Source: Luteibacter aegosomatis (lineage in GTDB: Bacteria; Pseudomonadota; Gammaproteobacteria; Xanthomonadales; Rhodanobacteraceae). From it: a DNA stretch of 64,000 bases. Where the stretch lies: positions 4,204,001-4,268,000 of the forward strand of contig NZ_CP095740.1 in the NCBI RefSeq assembly GCF_023078455.1. Reading direction: 5' to 3'. Positions 1 through 9,124 of the stretch are shown here, piece by piece. The notes below the pieces were generated by a model, which saw only the letters and a program-made list of their open reading frames with translations, had not been told where the DNA came from and did no database searches. Made by a program: the position numbers and the translations under genes. Position 1 is the stretch's first letter. The number at the start of each line of letters is the position of its first letter.

Positions 1-566
1 AAATAACGCTCCAGCCACTGCCGGTTGAGGCGCAGGAAGTGCTCGCGCAGCGACGGGTCGTAGGGCACCACGCGCACGTTCTCGCGCACCAGTTCGGCAT
101 GCTTGGCCAGGATCGCCGGCACCACCGGGCGCTCCGCCAGCGCCCGTTCGCAGGCGTCGATGGCATCGAGCATCTCGGCGCCACGCGGCCCCAGGGACTC
201 GGCCATGCCGCGGCGGATCGACAGCCAGACCGGCCCCAGCGCGCCCAGTGCGCGCTCGCCGGCGTCGGTCAGCGCCAGCACGCTGCGCCGGCCGTCCTGC
301 GGATCGCGCTGGCGCACCACCATGCCCGCGTCCACCAGCCGATCGGCCAGTTGGCTGACCGCCGAATGCGTCTGGCCGATGGCCAGCGCCACGTCGGTGA
401 CGGTACTGGGCCCCACGTCGCGGAGGAAACGCAGCACCGGAAACCAGCGCGACTCGATGCCCGCCCCGCACGCCCGGTAGACCTCGTCGACCGCCTGGTA
501 GAAATGATCGCTCAACGCCTTGAGGCGGCTACCGAGGGCCAACTCGCGGAGCGAGGAAAGATACAT
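1..566 (-). CDS. MarR-type regulator fused to GNAT acetyltransferase (C-terminus cut by window edge)
   Basis: The reading frame opens at an ATG (566-564) and stays open to base 1, so the gene is truncated by the window. The first ~145 residues form a MarR-like winged-helix domain: an N-terminal dimerisation helix, a recognition region with TVTDVALAIGQTHSAVSQ, and a wing with RDPQDGRRSVLALTDAG. The last visible residues (SLREHFLRLNRQWLERYF) match the start of the GNAT domain in MarR-GNAT fusion proteins, in which a DNA-binding module is joined to an N-acetyltransferase. The predicted ribosome-binding AAGGA lies inside a perfect palindrome just upstream, suggesting autoregulation. Family membership is clear for the regulator half; the GNAT half is inferred from about 20 residues. 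Substrate unknown. Confidence 0.78.
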   Translation of the reverse strand, partial: MYLSSLRELALGSRLKALSDHFYQAVDEVYRACGAGIESRWFPVLRFLRDVGPSTVTDVALAIGQTHSAVSQLADRLVDAGMVVRQRDPQDGRRSVLALTDAGERALGALGPVWLSIRRGMAESLGPRGAEMLDAIDACERALAERPVVPAILAKHAELVRENVRVVPYDPSLREHFLRLNRQWLERY

Positions 567-568
567 GC

Positions 569-580
569 GTAAGTCCTTAC
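569..580. promoter_or_regulatory. Palindrome overlapping the ribosome-binding site of the MarR-GNAT gene
   Basis: GTAAGTCCTTAC is a 5-base inverted repeat around a 2-base centre. Read on the minus strand it contains AAGGA, the likely Shine-Dalgarno, ending a few bases before the ATG at 566. A MarR dimer could bind here and block its own expression. The site is seen; its function is inferred. Confidence 0.45.
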
Positions 581-708
581 ATGACTGATGGAGCGAGCAC
601 GACACTACGGCGACCGATTGCCGCACGCAACCAATTTTGACCCGCTTTCATGCGGAAAAGGCATAGGCCTTCGTATATGGTTACTTCTGACCCATATCCA
701 GGGTACGC

Positions 709-1461
709 ATGGACTGGAGCCAATTCCTCACCTTCGCGGGCGTCGGCCTGCTCGCCCAACTGGTGGACGGTGCCTTGGGCATGGCGTACGGCCTGGTGTC
801 CAATGCCGTGCTGCTCGCGCTGGGCCTGCCACCGGCGGTCGCCAGCGCGACGGTGCATACCGCCGAGGTGTTCACCACCGGCGTATCGGGCGGGGCCCAC
901 GCCTTCTTCGGCAACGTCGACTGGAAGGCTTTCCGGCGGCTGGCCATCCCCGGCGTCATCGGCGGGGTGATCGGCGCCTGGTTCCTCGCCAGCGTGCCGG
1001 GCGACGCGATCAAGCCCTTCGTCTACGTGTACCTGCTGATCCTGGGCATCGTGGTCCTGGTGCGGGCCGCCGGCCGCGTGGTGTCCCACCACCGCGTGCG
1101 TCACAAGGGGGTCGTGGGCTTCTTCGCCGGACTGCTCGATGCCATCGGCGGCGGTGGCTGGGGGCCCATTGCCACGTCCACCCTGCTCGCCCGCGGCGGC
1201 GCGGTGCGCCAGACCATCGGCACCGTCAACGCGGCGGAGTTCGTGGTGACCCTCGCCGTCTCCGCCACGCTCGTGGCCCACCTGGGCGTCAGCCACTGGC
1301 CGATCGTGCTGGGACTGCTCACCGGCGGCGTCATCGCCGCGCCGGCCGCCGCCTGGCTGGTGAAGCACCTGCCGCCACGCTACGTGATGACGGCCGTGGG
1401 TTGCCTGATCGTGGGGATCAGCCTCTACCAGCTGATCAACTACATCGTCGTCGCGCGCTAG
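709..1461 (+). CDS. TauE/SafE-family (DUF81) membrane permease
   Basis: The 250-residue protein is almost entirely hydrophobic with about eight predicted membrane segments. It has the two-halved pattern of the TauE/SafE family: the N-terminal GxxAQLVDGALGMAYG segment and the internal counterpart GFFAGLLDAIGGGGWGP, each a glycine-rich loop after a helix. Members export or import small sulfur-containing or carboxylate anions such as sulfite or sulfoacetate; the substrate here cannot be read from sequence. The start ATG at 709 has AGGG about 7 bases upstream. The stop overlaps the 3' end of the convergent HAD gene by 4 bases. An ATATGG/CCATAT inverted repeat (675-697) lies just upstream. Confidence 0.88.
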   Translation: MDWSQFLTFAGVGLLAQLVDGALGMAYGLVSNAVLLALGLPPAVASATVHTAEVFTTGVSGGAHAFFGNVDWKAFRRLAIPGVIGGVIGAWFLASVPGDAIKPFVYVYLLILGIVVLVRAAGRVVSHHRVRHKGVVGFFAGLLDAIGGGGWGPIATSTLLARGGAVRQTIGTVNAAEFVVTLAVSATLVAHLGVSHWPIVLGLLTGGVIAAPAAAWLVKHLPPRYVMTAVGCLIVGISLYQLINYIVVAR

Positions 1462-2162
1462 AACCAATCCAGCGTTTCGAGGCGTTCGCCGAGCAGCTTG
1501 CGCATCTTCTTGACCGTCTTGGGATGGGCGTTGACGAGTTTGGGCGCGTCGGCGATGCGCAACAGGGGCAGGTCGGACAACGAATCGCCGTACGCGACGG
1601 CACAAGGACGCGCGATGCCTGCCCGCTGGACGGACACCGGCTTCACGCCGTCGACGTTGTGCACGACGAAACGCACGCCGAACAGCCCGCCTTTCGTGCG
1701 CGAGGCGAGGAGCTCGCAACCGGCGAGGTTCACTTCGTCGAGGATGGCCTGCACGAGCGTCGCATCGTTGCCGGTGACGATCACCACGCGATCGCCCGCG
1801 TCCAGGTGACGGCGCAGCGTCGCCACCGCATCGCGGACGAACACGCCGGGCCGGCGCGCATACGTGCGTGCGAAGGCCGTCACCTTCCGGCGATAGCTGG
1901 CTTCGCTCCGGCCGAACGTCACCACGCGGAGGAAGACTCGCCCGAGAAACCGGTTGCCGCCCACGCTCGGCAGCAGCACCGGCACGAAGGGCACCAGCGG
2001 CAGGACCAGCAAGAGCCGCCAGCGGCCGAAGCCTTTCAGGCACTCGCGAAAATACAGCTCGAGCGTCTGGTGACGCACGATCACGCCATCGAAATCGAAC
2101 AGCGCCACGCGCCGCGCATCGGCGGCGACCTCGGTCGCCACCGCATCCATCCCCTGTGTCAT
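1458..2162 (-). CDS. HAD superfamily (subclass IB-like) phosphatase
   Basis: The protein has 234 residues with the three HAD motifs. Motif I is FDFDGVIV near residue 23, with the nucleophile and acid/base Asp pair. Motif II is VVIVTGN with its Thr. Motif III/IV is a Lys followed by YGDSLSDLPLL. A hydrophobic stretch (LLLVLPLVPFVPVLL, about residues 50-65) lies in the cap region and resembles PSP/SerB-like HAD-IB members that sit near membranes. Substrate unknown. It starts 7 bases after the trpC stop and is probably the last gene of the trp transcript; nothing ties it functionally to tryptophan synthesis. A second Met at residue 5 could be the true start. Confidence 0.85.
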   Translation of the reverse strand: MTQGMDAVATEVAADARRVALFDFDGVIVRHQTLELYFRECLKGFGRWRLLLVLPLVPFVPVLLPSVGGNRFLGRVFLRVVTFGRSEASYRRKVTAFARTYARRPGVFVRDAVATLRRHLDAGDRVVIVTGNDATLVQAILDEVNLAGCELLASRTKGGLFGVRFVVHNVDGVKPVSVQRAGIARPCAVAYGDSLSDLPLLRIADAPKLVNAHPKTVKKMRKLLGERLETLDWF

Positions 2163-2169
2163 CGCCGGA

Positions 2170-3021
2170 TCAGTGCCGGTGAACGTGCGGATGCGGGTTC
2201 GAGAAGAAGAGCTTTTTCAGTTCTTCGCCCGGATCGGCGGCACGCATGAAGGCCTCGCCGACCAGGAACGTGTGGATGCCCGCCTCGCGCAGCTTGCGGA
2301 TGTCCTCGACCGTGTGGATGCCCGACTCGGCGACGATGGCGGTCTCGGGGCCGACGCGATCCTTGAGCTTCAGCGAGGTGCCGAGCGAGGTCTCGAAGGT
2401 GCGCAGGTTGCGGTTGTTCACGCCGATCAGCGGAGCCGGCATGCCGAGCGCGATTTCGAGTTCTTCCTCGTTGTGCACTTCCACGAGCACGTCGAGGTCG
2501 AGTTCCGCGGCGAGCAGCGACAGTTCGGTGAGACGATCCTCGTCGTAGATGCGGTCGCCGTCGGCCTCTTTCTGCGCGAAGGCGGACACGATGAGCAGGA
2601 TGCAATCGGCGCCGATCACGCGTGCCTCGTACACCTGATATTCGTCGACGATGAAATCCTTGCGCAGGATCGGAAGATCGCAGGCGGCGCGGGCCTGGCC
2701 GACGAAATCTTCATGGCCCTGGAAGAAATCCGCATCGGTGAGCACCGACAGGCAGGTGGCACCACCGGCGGCATAGCTGCGGGCGATGGCGGCCGGATCG
2801 AAGTCGGGGCGGATCAGGCCCTTGCTTGGGCTGGCTTTCTTGATCTCGGCGATCACGGCGGGCTGGTTGTCATGCAGCCTGGCGTCGATGGCGGCGACGA
2901 AACCGCGCGTGTCTTCGAGATCGGCGATGCGCGCGGCAAGATCGTCCAGGGAGCGCTTGCGGCTGCGTTCGGCGATCTCTTCCAGCTTGCGGTCGAGAAT
3001 CCTGTGGAGAATGTCGGGCAT
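2170..3021 (-). CDS. trpC: Indole-3-glycerol phosphate synthase
   Basis: This enzyme closes the indole ring of carboxyphenylaminodeoxyribulose phosphate to give indole-3-glycerol phosphate in tryptophan synthesis. The 283-residue TIM-barrel shows the family signatures: VIAEIKKASPSKG (catalytic and substrate-binding Lys/Glu), LRKDFIVDEYQV, LVEVHNEEEL, IGVNNRNLRTF and VAESGI. The start at 3021 is chosen over the upstream ATG at 3042 because the protein then begins MPDIL as in the family and an AGGA lies 9 bases upstream. It is a monofunctional TrpC, with no TrpF domain attached. It follows trpD by about 50 bases. Confidence 0.96.
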   Translation of the reverse strand: MPDILHRILDRKLEEIAERSRKRSLDDLAARIADLEDTRGFVAAIDARLHDNQPAVIAEIKKASPSKGLIRPDFDPAAIARSYAAGGATCLSVLTDADFFQGHEDFVGQARAACDLPILRKDFIVDEYQVYEARVIGADCILLIVSAFAQKEADGDRIYDEDRLTELSLLAAELDLDVLVEVHNEEELEIALGMPAPLIGVNNRNLRTFETSLGTSLKLKDRVGPETAIVAESGIHTVEDIRKLREAGIHTFLVGEAFMRAADPGEELKKLFFSNPHPHVHRH

Positions 3022-3071
3022 CGATGCGCTTCCTAAAGGCAAGGCCGGCGCGCGGGGCCGCGACGGCGATA

Positions 3072-4103
<1,032 letters not shown>

Positions 4104-4119
4104 GGAACGTCCCGGTGGA

Positions 4120-4716
4120 TCAGGCGGCGAGCGGAAGCGGCATGCCGAGGAAATTGCGCAGCAGGTCGTGGCCGTGCTGGGTGAGGATCGACTCGGGGTG
4201 GAACTGCACGCCCTCGATGTCGAGGGTGCGATGGCGCAGGCCCATGATCTCGTCGATGGAGCCGTCGTCGCGTTCCGTCCAGGCGGTGACCTCCAGGCAA
4301 TCGGGGATCGAATCCTTCTCGACCACCAGCGAGTGGTAGCGCGTGGCCTCGAAGGGATTCGGCAGCCCGGCGAACACGCCCTGCCCGCGGTGCTTCACCG
4401 GGGAGGTCTTGCCGTGCATGATCTCGCGCGCCCGGATCACCTTGCCGCCGAACACCTGGCCCAGGGCCTGGTGGCCGAGGCAGACGCCGAAGATCGGCAC
4501 CTCGCCGGCCATCTCGCGCAGCACGTCGAGCGACACGCCCGAGTCGTCCGGCGTGCCCGGCCCCGGCGAAATCATGATGCGGGACGGCGCCAGCGCGCGG
4601 ATGTCCGCCACCGTCAGCGCGTCGTTGCGCACCACCTTCACCTCCTGACCCAGCTCGCCCAGGTACTGGACGAGGTTGAAGGTGAAGCTGTCGTAGTTGT
4701 CGATCATCAGGAGCAC
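4120..4716 (-). CDS. trpG: Anthranilate synthase component II (glutamine amidotransferase)
   Basis: This is a class I glutamine amidotransferase that supplies ammonia to TrpE for anthranilate formation. The 198-residue protein shows [11 protein letters not shown] at the N-terminus, the oxyanion segment [12 protein letters not shown], the catalytic nucleophile elbow GVCLGHQ (Cys about residue 79) and the His-Glu pair in QFHPESI. The start is a GTG at 4716 giving [11 protein letters not shown]; an internal ATG at 4707 lacks a ribosome-binding site. trpE is not in the window, so the large subunit must lie elsewhere. Some TrpG proteins also serve as PabA in folate synthesis. Confidence 0.95.
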   Translation of the reverse strand: MLLMIDNYDSFTFNLVQYLGELGQEVKVVRNDALTVADIRALAPSRIMISPGPGTPDDSGVSLDVLREMAGEVPIFGVCLGHQALGQVFGGKVIRAREIMHGKTSPVKHRGQGVFAGLPNPFEATRYHSLVVEKDSIPDCLEVTAWTERDDGSIDEIMGLRHRTLDIEGVQFHPESILTQHGHDLLRNFLGMPLPLAA

Positions 4717-4916
4717 AGGACTTATCCCATTGATTATCTGGGTGTTTCCAAAGATTCGCTCGTGAGGGTCGAGGCCACCGGCATCGGCTCACGCGTCGTG
4801 GGTGACATTATCCCCTGAACCGGTTGTCTCACGCAGCCCGCTCGCCACGATCCGCAAAATGCGAGAATCCCCGGTTCTTGGCAGGCCCTGCCGCCGCAGC
4901 ACGCACCGCGAACCCC

Positions 4917-5774
4917 GTGAAAACACCCCCAGGATTGCAGGCACTGATCGACGACGGTGTCATCGACGAAGTGCTGCGGCCGCTCAAGAGCGGCAAGGAA
5001 GCCTCCGTGTACGTCGTGCGCAGCGGCGACGAGGTGCGCTGCGCGAAGGTCTACAAGGACATGGCGCAGCGCAGTTTCCAGCAACGCGTGCAATACCAGG
5101 AAGGCCGCAAGGTGCGCGGCAGCCGCGAAGCCCGTGCCATCGGCAAAGCCACGAAGTTCGGGCGCAAGCAGCAGGAAGAGGCCTGGAAGAACACCGAGGT
5201 CGATGCGCTCTACCAGTTGTACGACGCAGGCGCGCGGGTACCCCAGCCCTACGGGTATTTCAACGGCGTGCTGGTGATGGACCTGGTCACGGACGCCGAC
5301 GGCTTTTCCGCGCCGCGCCTGGGCGAAGTCGACCTGGACGCGGAACAGGCCCGCGCGTTCCATGCCGTGCTGGTGCGGCAGGTGGTGTTGATGCTTTGCG
5401 GCGGCCTGATCCATGGCGATCTGTCGCCGTATAACGTGCTGGTCGGCCCCGATGGCCCCGTGGTGATCGACTTTCCGCAGGTCGTCAGCGCCTCGGGAAA
5501 CAACGCCGCGCGCACGATGCTGTTGCGTGACGTCAACAATCTCACGGCCTACCTGGGACGCTCGGCACCGGAGCTCCTGGACACGTGGTACGGCGAAGAG
5601 ATGTGGGCGCTGTTCGAAGCCGGCGACCTGCTGCCCGATACGGCGCTAACGGGCCAGTTCACGCCCGACGAATCGGAAGTGGACCTCGACGGGGTCCGCG
5701 AGGCCATCGAGGACGCGCGCCAGGAAGCGTTGATACGCCAGCAAGGGCGTGAGGCGGCGGAAGAGGACTGGTAG
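4917..5774 (+). CDS. RIO-family serine/threonine protein kinase
   Basis: The protein has 285 residues from a GTG start. The open frame extends upstream to an ATG at 4824, but homologues typically begin KTPPGLQ-like, so GTG 4917 is preferred. It is a RIO1-like kinase: nucleotide-binding SGKEASVYVV, an invariant Lys in CAKVYKD, catalytic loop LIHGDLSPYNVLV and metal-binding VIDFPQ. The activation segment is short, as in RIO kinases. Archaeal and eukaryotic RIO proteins act in small-subunit ribosome maturation; the bacterial role is not established. It lies convergent with an RNA pseudouridine synthase gene, an RNA-related neighbour, though this may be coincidence. Confidence 0.85.
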   Translation: MKTPPGLQALIDDGVIDEVLRPLKSGKEASVYVVRSGDEVRCAKVYKDMAQRSFQQRVQYQEGRKVRGSREARAIGKATKFGRKQQEEAWKNTEVDALYQLYDAGARVPQPYGYFNGVLVMDLVTDADGFSAPRLGEVDLDAEQARAFHAVLVRQVVLMLCGGLIHGDLSPYNVLVGPDGPVVIDFPQVVSASGNNAARTMLLRDVNNLTAYLGRSAPELLDTWYGEEMWALFEAGDLLPDTALTGQFTPDESEVDLDGVREAIEDARQEALIRQQGREAAEEDW

Positions 5775-5833
5775 GCCATGGCGATAACCGATCGCCTCGC
5801 CGCGGACACCGGCCTGCGCCGTTGGGACGGCCC

Positions 5834-6571
5834 TCAGAACTTCTCGCCCACCGGCAGGTAGCGCCACATGCCCGGCGGCATCGCGCCATTCGGCCCCTTG
5901 CCCAGGCCCACCTTGCCGATGCGCAGGCGCCGGATCGACACCACGCCCAGGCCCACTTGCGCGCACATGTGCCGTAGCTGGCCGTCCTGCGCGCCCTTGA
6001 TGGCGAATCGCAGGCGGGTTTCGTTCTGCCAGCTGACCTTGCCCGGCGACGGCGGCCGCCCCCTGAAGGCGAAGCCGTTACTCAGTTTCTGCAGACCATA
6101 GGGCGCCATCTCGCCCCTGACTTCGACGACGTACTCGTGCTCGATGAGCGCAGCGTCTTCGGTCAGTCGACGCCATACCCGGCCATCCTGGGAGAAGACC
6201 ATCAGGCCGCTGGCTTCGGCATCCATCGACACGAGCGGAGTCAGCCTGTGGAAATGCCGGCGCAGCAGGCGCTCGCCACTGGGATCGTCGGGCCAGCGGG
6301 TATCGGCCGTCACCAGCGAGATCGCTGGCTTGACGCCATCGATGGCGTCGTACCCCGGCGGCTTGTGCAGCAGGATGGTGGCCGGTTCCACCGCGTCCAG
6401 GCGCGCATCGGGATCGAGCTCGACGCGTTCGTCCGTGACGCGATGCTGCGGCAGTTCGATCACCACGCCATCGACCGACACCCAACCGTTACGGATGAAC
6501 TGCTCGGCATCGGCACGCGACACCCCGAACCGTTCGCAGACGCGCTGGGCAAGACGGAGGGGAGCGGTCAT
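5834..6571 (-). CDS. RsuA/RluB/E/F-family RNA pseudouridine synthase
   Basis: The 245-residue protein has an N-terminal S4 RNA-binding domain (LAQRVCERFGVSRADAEQFIRNGWVSVDG) followed by the pseudouridine synthase fold. The catalytic Asp is in LVSMDAEASGLMVFSQDG, a degenerate form of the usual GRLDxDSEGLLLLTNDG; the Asp is kept but the preceding Arg-Leu is Ser-Met. C-terminal ...LRHMCAQVGLGVVSIRRLRIG matches the family's RQIRRM-like segment. The start is set at 6571, where the protein begins MTAPLRLAQRV; the longer frame from 6613 adds an unconserved tail. It isomerises uridine in rRNA or possibly tRNA; the exact site cannot be assigned. A second family member, RluF, is at 38265. Confidence 0.82.
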   Translation of the reverse strand: MTAPLRLAQRVCERFGVSRADAEQFIRNGWVSVDGVVIELPQHRVTDERVELDPDARLDAVEPATILLHKPPGYDAIDGVKPAISLVTADTRWPDDPSGERLLRRHFHRLTPLVSMDAEASGLMVFSQDGRVWRRLTEDAALIEHEYVVEVRGEMAPYGLQKLSNGFAFRGRPPSPGKVSWQNETRLRFAIKGAQDGQLRHMCAQVGLGVVSIRRLRIGKVGLGKGPNGAMPPGMWRYLPVGEKF

Positions 6572-6714
6572 GGGCTTTACCGGTGGGCGGGTGGACCAGT
6601 GTACCCATCGCAAGGAACTACCGGTTGAGGAAGCACAGGTTCCGCCCCATGCTTGAAGATGGATTTCGTCGTCCGGGCGACGTCGCCGCTTCCATCCACT
6701 TCAAGGAACACGTC

Positions 6715-7746
6715 ATGGAATACCGTCAACTCGGCCGCTCCGGCCTGAAAGTCCCCGTCCTGAGCCTCGGCACCGGCACTTTCGGCGGCGCGGGGGAATT
6801 CTTCGAGCGCTGGGGGTCCACCCAGGTCGCGGAGGCCAGGCGCATCGTCGACCTCTGCCTGGAGCAGGGCCTCAACTTCTTCGACACGGCGGACATCTAT
6901 TCGGCCGGCGGCTCCGAGGAAGTGCTCGGCGAGGCCCTCAAGGGCCGTCGCGACAAGGTGCTGATCGCCAGCAAGGCCACGTTTCCCATGGGTGACGGCC
7001 CGAACGACAAGGGCTCGTCGCGCTACCACCTCGTCCGCGCCTGCGAGGCCAGCCTGCGCCGCCTGCAGACCGATCACATCGACCTGTACTTCATGCACGG
7101 CTTCGACGCGCTCACGCCGGTCGAGGAAACCCTGCGCGCGCTCGACGACCTCATCACCGCCGGCAAGATCGGTTACATCGGCGCGTCCAATTTCTCCGGC
7201 TGGCAGCTCATGAAGTCGCTGGCCGTTTCCGAGAAATACGGCCTCGGCCGTTACGTGTCGTACCAGGGCTATTACTCGCTGATCGGTCGTGACTACGAGT
7301 GGGAGCTGATGCCGCTCGCGCTCGACCAGGGCGTCGGCACGATGGTGTGGAGCCCGCTCGGCTGGGGTCGCCTCACGGGCAAGATCCGCCGCGGCAAGGC
7401 GGCCGACACGGGTCGCATCGCTTCCGGTGGCGCCGTGGGCGGTCCGCCGGTGGACGACGAGAAGCTCTACGACATCGTCGACGTGCTCGACGAGATCGCG
7501 CAGGCCCGTGGCAAGTCGATCGCCCAGGTGGCGCTCAACTGGCTGCTCACCCGCCCCTCGGTGGCGAACGTGGTGATCGGCGCGCGCAACGAGGAACAGC
7601 TCACGCAGAACCTCGGTGCCGTGGGCTGGTCGCTGACGACCGACGAAGTGGCTCGCCTGGACAAGGTGAGCCAGGCCACGCCCGTGTATCCGTACTGGCA
7701 CCAGAAGGGTTTCGACGAACGCAATCCGAAGCCGACGACCTGGTAA
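6715..7746 (+). CDS. Aldo/keto reductase
   Basis: The 343-residue (alpha/beta)8-barrel NADPH-dependent oxidoreductase begins MEYRQLGRSGLKVPVLSLGTGTF, typical of the AKR family. The catalytic tetrad is visible: Asp and Tyr in FFDTADIYSAG, Lys in LIASKATF and His in LYFMHGFD. The coenzyme segment VVIGARNEEQL is near the C-terminus. AAGGA ends 7 bases before ATG 6715; the frame is open further upstream but that region lacks family similarity. Substrate unknown; such proteins reduce varied aldehydes and ketones. It stands alone between a minus-strand gene and a weakly spaced cupin gene. Confidence 0.93.
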   Translation: MEYRQLGRSGLKVPVLSLGTGTFGGAGEFFERWGSTQVAEARRIVDLCLEQGLNFFDTADIYSAGGSEEVLGEALKGRRDKVLIASKATFPMGDGPNDKGSSRYHLVRACEASLRRLQTDHIDLYFMHGFDALTPVEETLRALDDLITAGKIGYIGASNFSGWQLMKSLAVSEKYGLGRYVSYQGYYSLIGRDYEWELMPLALDQGVGTMVWSPLGWGRLTGKIRRGKAADTGRIASGGAVGGPPVDDEKLYDIVDVLDEIAQARGKSIAQVALNWLLTRPSVANVVIGARNEEQLTQNLGAVGWSLTTDEVARLDKVSQATPVYPYWHQKGFDERNPKPTTW

Positions 7747-7766
7747 CGACGCGGACGCGTAGAGGT

Positions 7767-7788
7767 CGCCGTCCATCGTCGGACGGCG
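7767..7788 (+). terminator. Possible terminator hairpin after the aldo/keto reductase gene
   Basis: CGCCGTCC and GGACGGCG form an 8-base perfect stem around a 6-base loop, 20 bases after the stop codon. There is no T-run, so factor-independent termination is doubtful. Confidence 0.3.
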
Positions 7789-7890
7789 GCCACGTCCCCA
7801 GTGGACACCGCCGGTACGCTCGGTCACCCGTAGTACACGCCCTGTTCGCGACCTCGTCCCGACACTGTCCGCCTTTGCGAACACGTCACG

Positions 7891-8376
7891 ATGGACAGGT
7901 TCATCCTCGAAGCCAACGCATGGTTGCCTAACAACGACCGTCTTCCCGTGCTCGTGTGGCACGGCGTGGCTTCCGCCGACGCGGACGTCGCCGGCGCGAT
8001 GGAAGCGTTGTTCCGGCGCAACGGTTGGGAGCCCCAGTGGCGCGATGGGGTGTACGGCTATCACCACTATCATTCCACCGCGCACGAGGTGCTCGGCATC
8101 GCGCGGGGCCACGCGGCGTTGCTGCTGGGCGGCCCGGACGGACGCGAGGTGCGCGTCGAACGCGGCGACGTAATGCTGCTGCCGGTGGGCATCGGGCACT
8201 GCCGCCTTTCGGCCAGCGACGATTTCCTCGTCGTGGGAGCGTATCCGCCCGGACAGGCGTGGGACATACGACGCGAGGCGGCCACGGAAGAGATGAGGCA
8301 CCGCATGAGGCATCTGCCGTTTCCGGCGACGGACCCCGTCGAGGGGACGTCCATGTCACTGTTCTGGCCGTCATGA
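7891..8376 (+). CDS. Cupin-domain protein
   Basis: The 161-residue protein carries a single cupin barrel. Metal-binding motif 1 is present as HHYHSTAHEVLGIARGHA (His, His, Glu), and motif 2 as GDVMLLPVGIGHCRL (final His). No signal peptide. The C-terminal 35 residues are not part of the cupin core. Cupins of this size include isomerases, dioxygenases and sensors; nothing here fixes the activity. It is followed after 55 bases by an unrelated membrane protein gene on the same strand. Confidence 0.8.
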   Translation: MDRFILEANAWLPNNDRLPVLVWHGVASADADVAGAMEALFRRNGWEPQWRDGVYGYHHYHSTAHEVLGIARGHAALLLGGPDGREVRVERGDVMLLPVGIGHCRLSASDDFLVVGAYPPGQAWDIRREAATEEMRHRMRHLPFPATDPVEGTSMSLFWPS

Positions 8377-8431
8377 CGCTTCGCGTCGCGGGGTTGCGGC
8401 ATCGTCAAGACGCCCATGCCATGATCGGCCC

Positions 8432-9109
8432 ATGAGAAGCCTCGATTTCAGCTCCTGGCAGGCCCTGCTCTCCACCCTGCTCGGCCTGGCGATCATCACC
8501 CTCATCGGCGTGGGCATCCGCCTGCTCACCATGCAGCTCGTGCAGCAACGCAGGGAACGGGAGAACCGGCAGATCAACGAGCGCCTGCGCACGCTGATCG
8601 CCGCCTACAAGACGCTGGGCGGTTCGTTCACCGGAGAGCTTTCGGTGGATCCACGCCATCTTCGCGACCTGCGCAAGTCCGAAGGCGAAGGCGTCATCGA
8701 CGCCTTACCAGGCAGTGAGCGTTCGCGTCGCGTGCGTGACGCCGTCGAGGCCGCGTTGTCGGACATCATCCTGCTGGGGACCGAGGAACAGGTCGAATTG
8801 GCCGCGAAGGCGGCGAACGAACTGGTCGCGGGCCGACCGGTACATACCCATGATCTGGTGGTATCGCTCCGCGGCTTCATCCGTGGCGTGCTCGATCTCG
8901 ACCCTATCCCCGCCCGCGTTTCGATTCCCAACCAGGGCCCGTCGCGCAGCGTCTCGGGCGGAAACGGCAAGGGCGGCGGACGGGACGAAGGCGGTCGCGG
9001 CGGCAAGGGCGGCGGTGGTATGGGCGGTGGCATGGCCGGCATGGGCATGGGCCTTGGTGCCGGCACGGCCATCGGCGACGCGCAAGCGGACGACCACCCG
9101 CACGGGTGA
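8432..9109 (+). CDS. Single-span membrane protein with glycine-rich tail, unknown function
   Basis: The protein has 225 residues. One hydrophobic segment near residues 8-33 (LSTLLGLAIITLIGVGIRLLTMQLV) is followed by a basic coiled region QQRRERENRQINERL, which predicts an N-terminal anchor with the rest in the cytoplasm. The middle is predicted helical. The last ~60 residues are low complexity, rich in Gly, Lys and Met (GGGGMGGGMAGMGMGLGAG). No enzymatic motif is recognised. It converges with the isochorismatase-like gene, the two stops being 15 bases apart. Confidence 0.7.
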   Translation: MRSLDFSSWQALLSTLLGLAIITLIGVGIRLLTMQLVQQRRERENRQINERLRTLIAAYKTLGGSFTGELSVDPRHLRDLRKSEGEGVIDALPGSERSRRVRDAVEAALSDIILLGTEEQVELAAKAANELVAGRPVHTHDLVVSLRGFIRGVLDLDPIPARVSIPNQGPSRSVSGGNGKGGGRDEGGRGGKGGGGMGGGMAGMGMGLGAGTAIGDAQADDHPHG

Positions 9110-9124
9110 TCGCCCGCAAGGGGA

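Noticed and set aside
4722..4730. Two-codon upstream ORF (ATG GGA TAA) before trpG as an attenuator
   Set aside because: No Trp codons and no alternative hairpins are seen nearby; too short to support a leader-peptide claim.
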